Position numbers and translations under genes: made by a program
Notes under the pieces: generated by a model
Databases searched by the model: none
Told to the model about the DNA's origin: nothing
What the model saw: only the letters and a program-made list of their open reading frames with translations
In this document: positions 62,960 through 64,000 of the stretch, one piece after another
Layout: each line of letters opens with the position of its first letter
How positions within the stretch are numbered: position 1 is the stretch's first letter
Origin: Marinomonas alcarazii
GTDB taxonomy: Bacteria; Pseudomonadota; Gammaproteobacteria; Pseudomonadales; Marinomonadaceae
Length of the DNA: 64,000 bases
Assembly: GCF_003208215.1 (NCBI RefSeq)
Contig: NZ_QKLW01000013.1
Span: forward strand, 1 to 64,000
Direction: 5' to 3'

Positions 62960-63889
62960 ATGGAGTTAATTCGCGGTATTCATAATATCCGTTCAAAGCA
63001 TAAAGAATGCGTGCTGACGATAGGGAATTTTGACGGTGTTCATTTGGGGCATGGTGCAATTTTGGCACGTGCTAAAGCATTGGCTAAGCAATATGATGCT
63101 CCAGCCGTAATTATGATCTTTGAGCCTCAACCCAGAGAGTTCTTTGCGCCGGATACAGCGCCGGGTCGTATTGGACGTCTGCGAGATAAGGTTAAGTTGT
63201 TGGAGGGTCAGGGGATTGATTATGTTCTTTGTATGCCGTTCAACCCTAAGCTTCAGCAGTTAGACGCACAAGCATTTTGTCAGCAAATCTTATTGGACGG
63301 TTTGTCGGTGAAGCATTTGGTGGTGGGTGACGATTTCCGTTTCGGATGTGATCGACAGGGTGATTTTTACTACCTGCAAGAGTTTGGTAGTCAGCATGGC
63401 TTTGATGTTGAAAATACACCATCGGTGTTAAATGCTCTGAATGAGCGAGTGAGTAGTACTTTAGTTCGAAATGCTCTAGAGCGTGGTGATATTTCCGCTG
63501 CGCAAATGAACATGGGGCACACGGTTTCGCTAAGTGGTCGTGTGATACATGGGCAGCAGTTGGGACGAAAGTTAGGTTTTCCGACAGCAAATGTACATCT
63601 TAAAGGAATTAAGGCTGCATTGTCTGGAGTGTACGCTGTGATCTTTATGGTTGATGGCGTTTCTCACAATGGTGTAGCGAATGTCGGTGTACGTCCTACT
63701 GTTCAGGGCAAAACGCCGATACTGGAAGTGCATTTACTAGATTTTACTGGTGACTTGTACGACAAATATGTGCAAGTGACTTTCTGTCATTTTATTAGGG
63801 CAGAGCGAAAAATGGCCAGCCTAGATGCGCTGGAAAAACAAATTCAATGTGATAAAGAAGAAGCGTTACGCTTTTTTGCTAATCAGTGA
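62960..63889 (+). CDS. ribF: Bifunctional riboflavin kinase / FAD synthetase
   Basis: A 309-residue enzyme converting riboflavin to FMN and then FAD. The N-terminal adenylyltransferase domain has GNFDGVHLGH and the later SSTLVRNAL motif. The C-terminal flavokinase domain has GRKLGFPTANV and the NVGVRPTV segment. The ATG at 62960 (MELIRGIHNIRSKH) follows CGGGG; 23 upstream codons were dropped. A TATAAT at 62905-62910 may be the -10 box of a promoter between murJ and ribF, although no clear -35 is present. Confidence 0.97.
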   Translation: MELIRGIHNIRSKHKECVLTIGNFDGVHLGHGAILARAKALAKQYDAPAVIMIFEPQPREFFAPDTAPGRIGRLRDKVKLLEGQGIDYVLCMPFNPKLQQLDAQAFCQQILLDGLSVKHLVVGDDFRFGCDRQGDFYYLQEFGSQHGFDVENTPSVLNALNERVSSTLVRNALERGDISAAQMNMGHTVSLSGRVIHGQQLGRKLGFPTANVHLKGIKAALSGVYAVIFMVDGVSHNGVANVGVRPTVQGKTPILEVHLLDFTGDLYDKYVQVTFCHFIRAERKMASLDALEKQIQCDKEEALRFFANQ

Positions 63890-63921
63890 AAAGATGATCT
63901 TTGAGGATGAATCGATAAACC

Positions 63922-64000
63922 ATGAGTGATTATAAACCGACACTGAATTTGCCAGATACAGACTTCCCAATGCGTGGAGATTTGGCAAAACGTGAACCTG
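63922..64000 (+). CDS. ileS: Isoleucyl-tRNA synthetase (N-terminal fragment, cut by window end)
   Basis: The last 79 bases encode MSDYKPTLNLPDTDFPMRGD and a few more residues, almost identical to the start of gammaproteobacterial IleS. TTGAGGATGA lies upstream of the ATG, 32 bases after ribF. The murJ-ribF-ileS order supports the call. The rest of the gene lies beyond the window. Confidence 0.93.
   Translation, partial: MSDYKPTLNLPDTDFPMRGDLAKREP

Overview
The window is chromosomal DNA of a gammaproteobacterium. By eye it is mid-40s % G+C, and protein flavour and gene order point to a marine Oceanospirillales-type organism, most likely Marinomonas or a close relative. That assignment is an inference from the sequence; no search was run. 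Most of the window is housekeeping. I see no phage, insertion sequence, CRISPR array or defence island.

Layout. (1) 1-11.2 kb is mixed and partly accessory: degenerate direct repeats, a CPBP membrane protease, a uracil permease, an OpgG/OpgD-type lipoprotein convergent with a GH1 beta-glucosidase, a GNAT acetyltransferase, an exported alpha/beta hydrolase and a phytanoyl-CoA-dioxygenase-like protein. birA, coaX and a SPOR-domain protein then overlap or abut one another. (2) 11.2-28.1 kb holds tRNA-Tyr, -Gly, -Thr and -Trp, secE-nusG, rplKAJL, rpoBC and the str genes rpsL-rpsG-fusA-tuf. The usual tufB between tRNA-Thr and secE is absent. (3) 28.2-42.0 kb is the complete S10-spc-alpha supercluster, rpsJ to rplQ, including secY, rpoA and the 37-residue rpmJ. 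(4) 42-52.9 kb holds uvrA divergent from an MFS transporter followed by ssb, with a consensus LexA box between the two start codons. An Smr-domain protein, a large M16 metallopeptidase and two acyltransferases follow. (5) 52.9-64 kb holds fabA-fabB, an alpha/beta hydrolase, ispB divergent from rplU-rpmA-obgE-proB-dgkA, rpsT, murJ, ribF and the first codons of ileS.

Regions 2 and 3 supply the ribosome, RNA polymerase, elongation factors and Sec translocon core, and look set up for coordinated feedback control. A recognisable L10 leader precedes rplJ. Structured spacers lie ahead of rplK (L1-operator-like), between rplJ and rplL, between rpsJ and rplC, between rpsN and rpsH, and ahead of rpsM. 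Convergent gene pairs are separated by symmetric, bidirectional terminators.

The least explained signals are a roughly 97-nt near-continuous hairpin inside the spc operon (34959-35055), a structured 127-bp rpsJ-rplC spacer paired with a short S10 leader, and an EF-G gene with much weaker codon bias than tuf beside it. No clearly new multi-gene system was found. Start codons were moved inward from the longest frame for many genes where a Shine-Dalgarno site and family N-terminus supported it.
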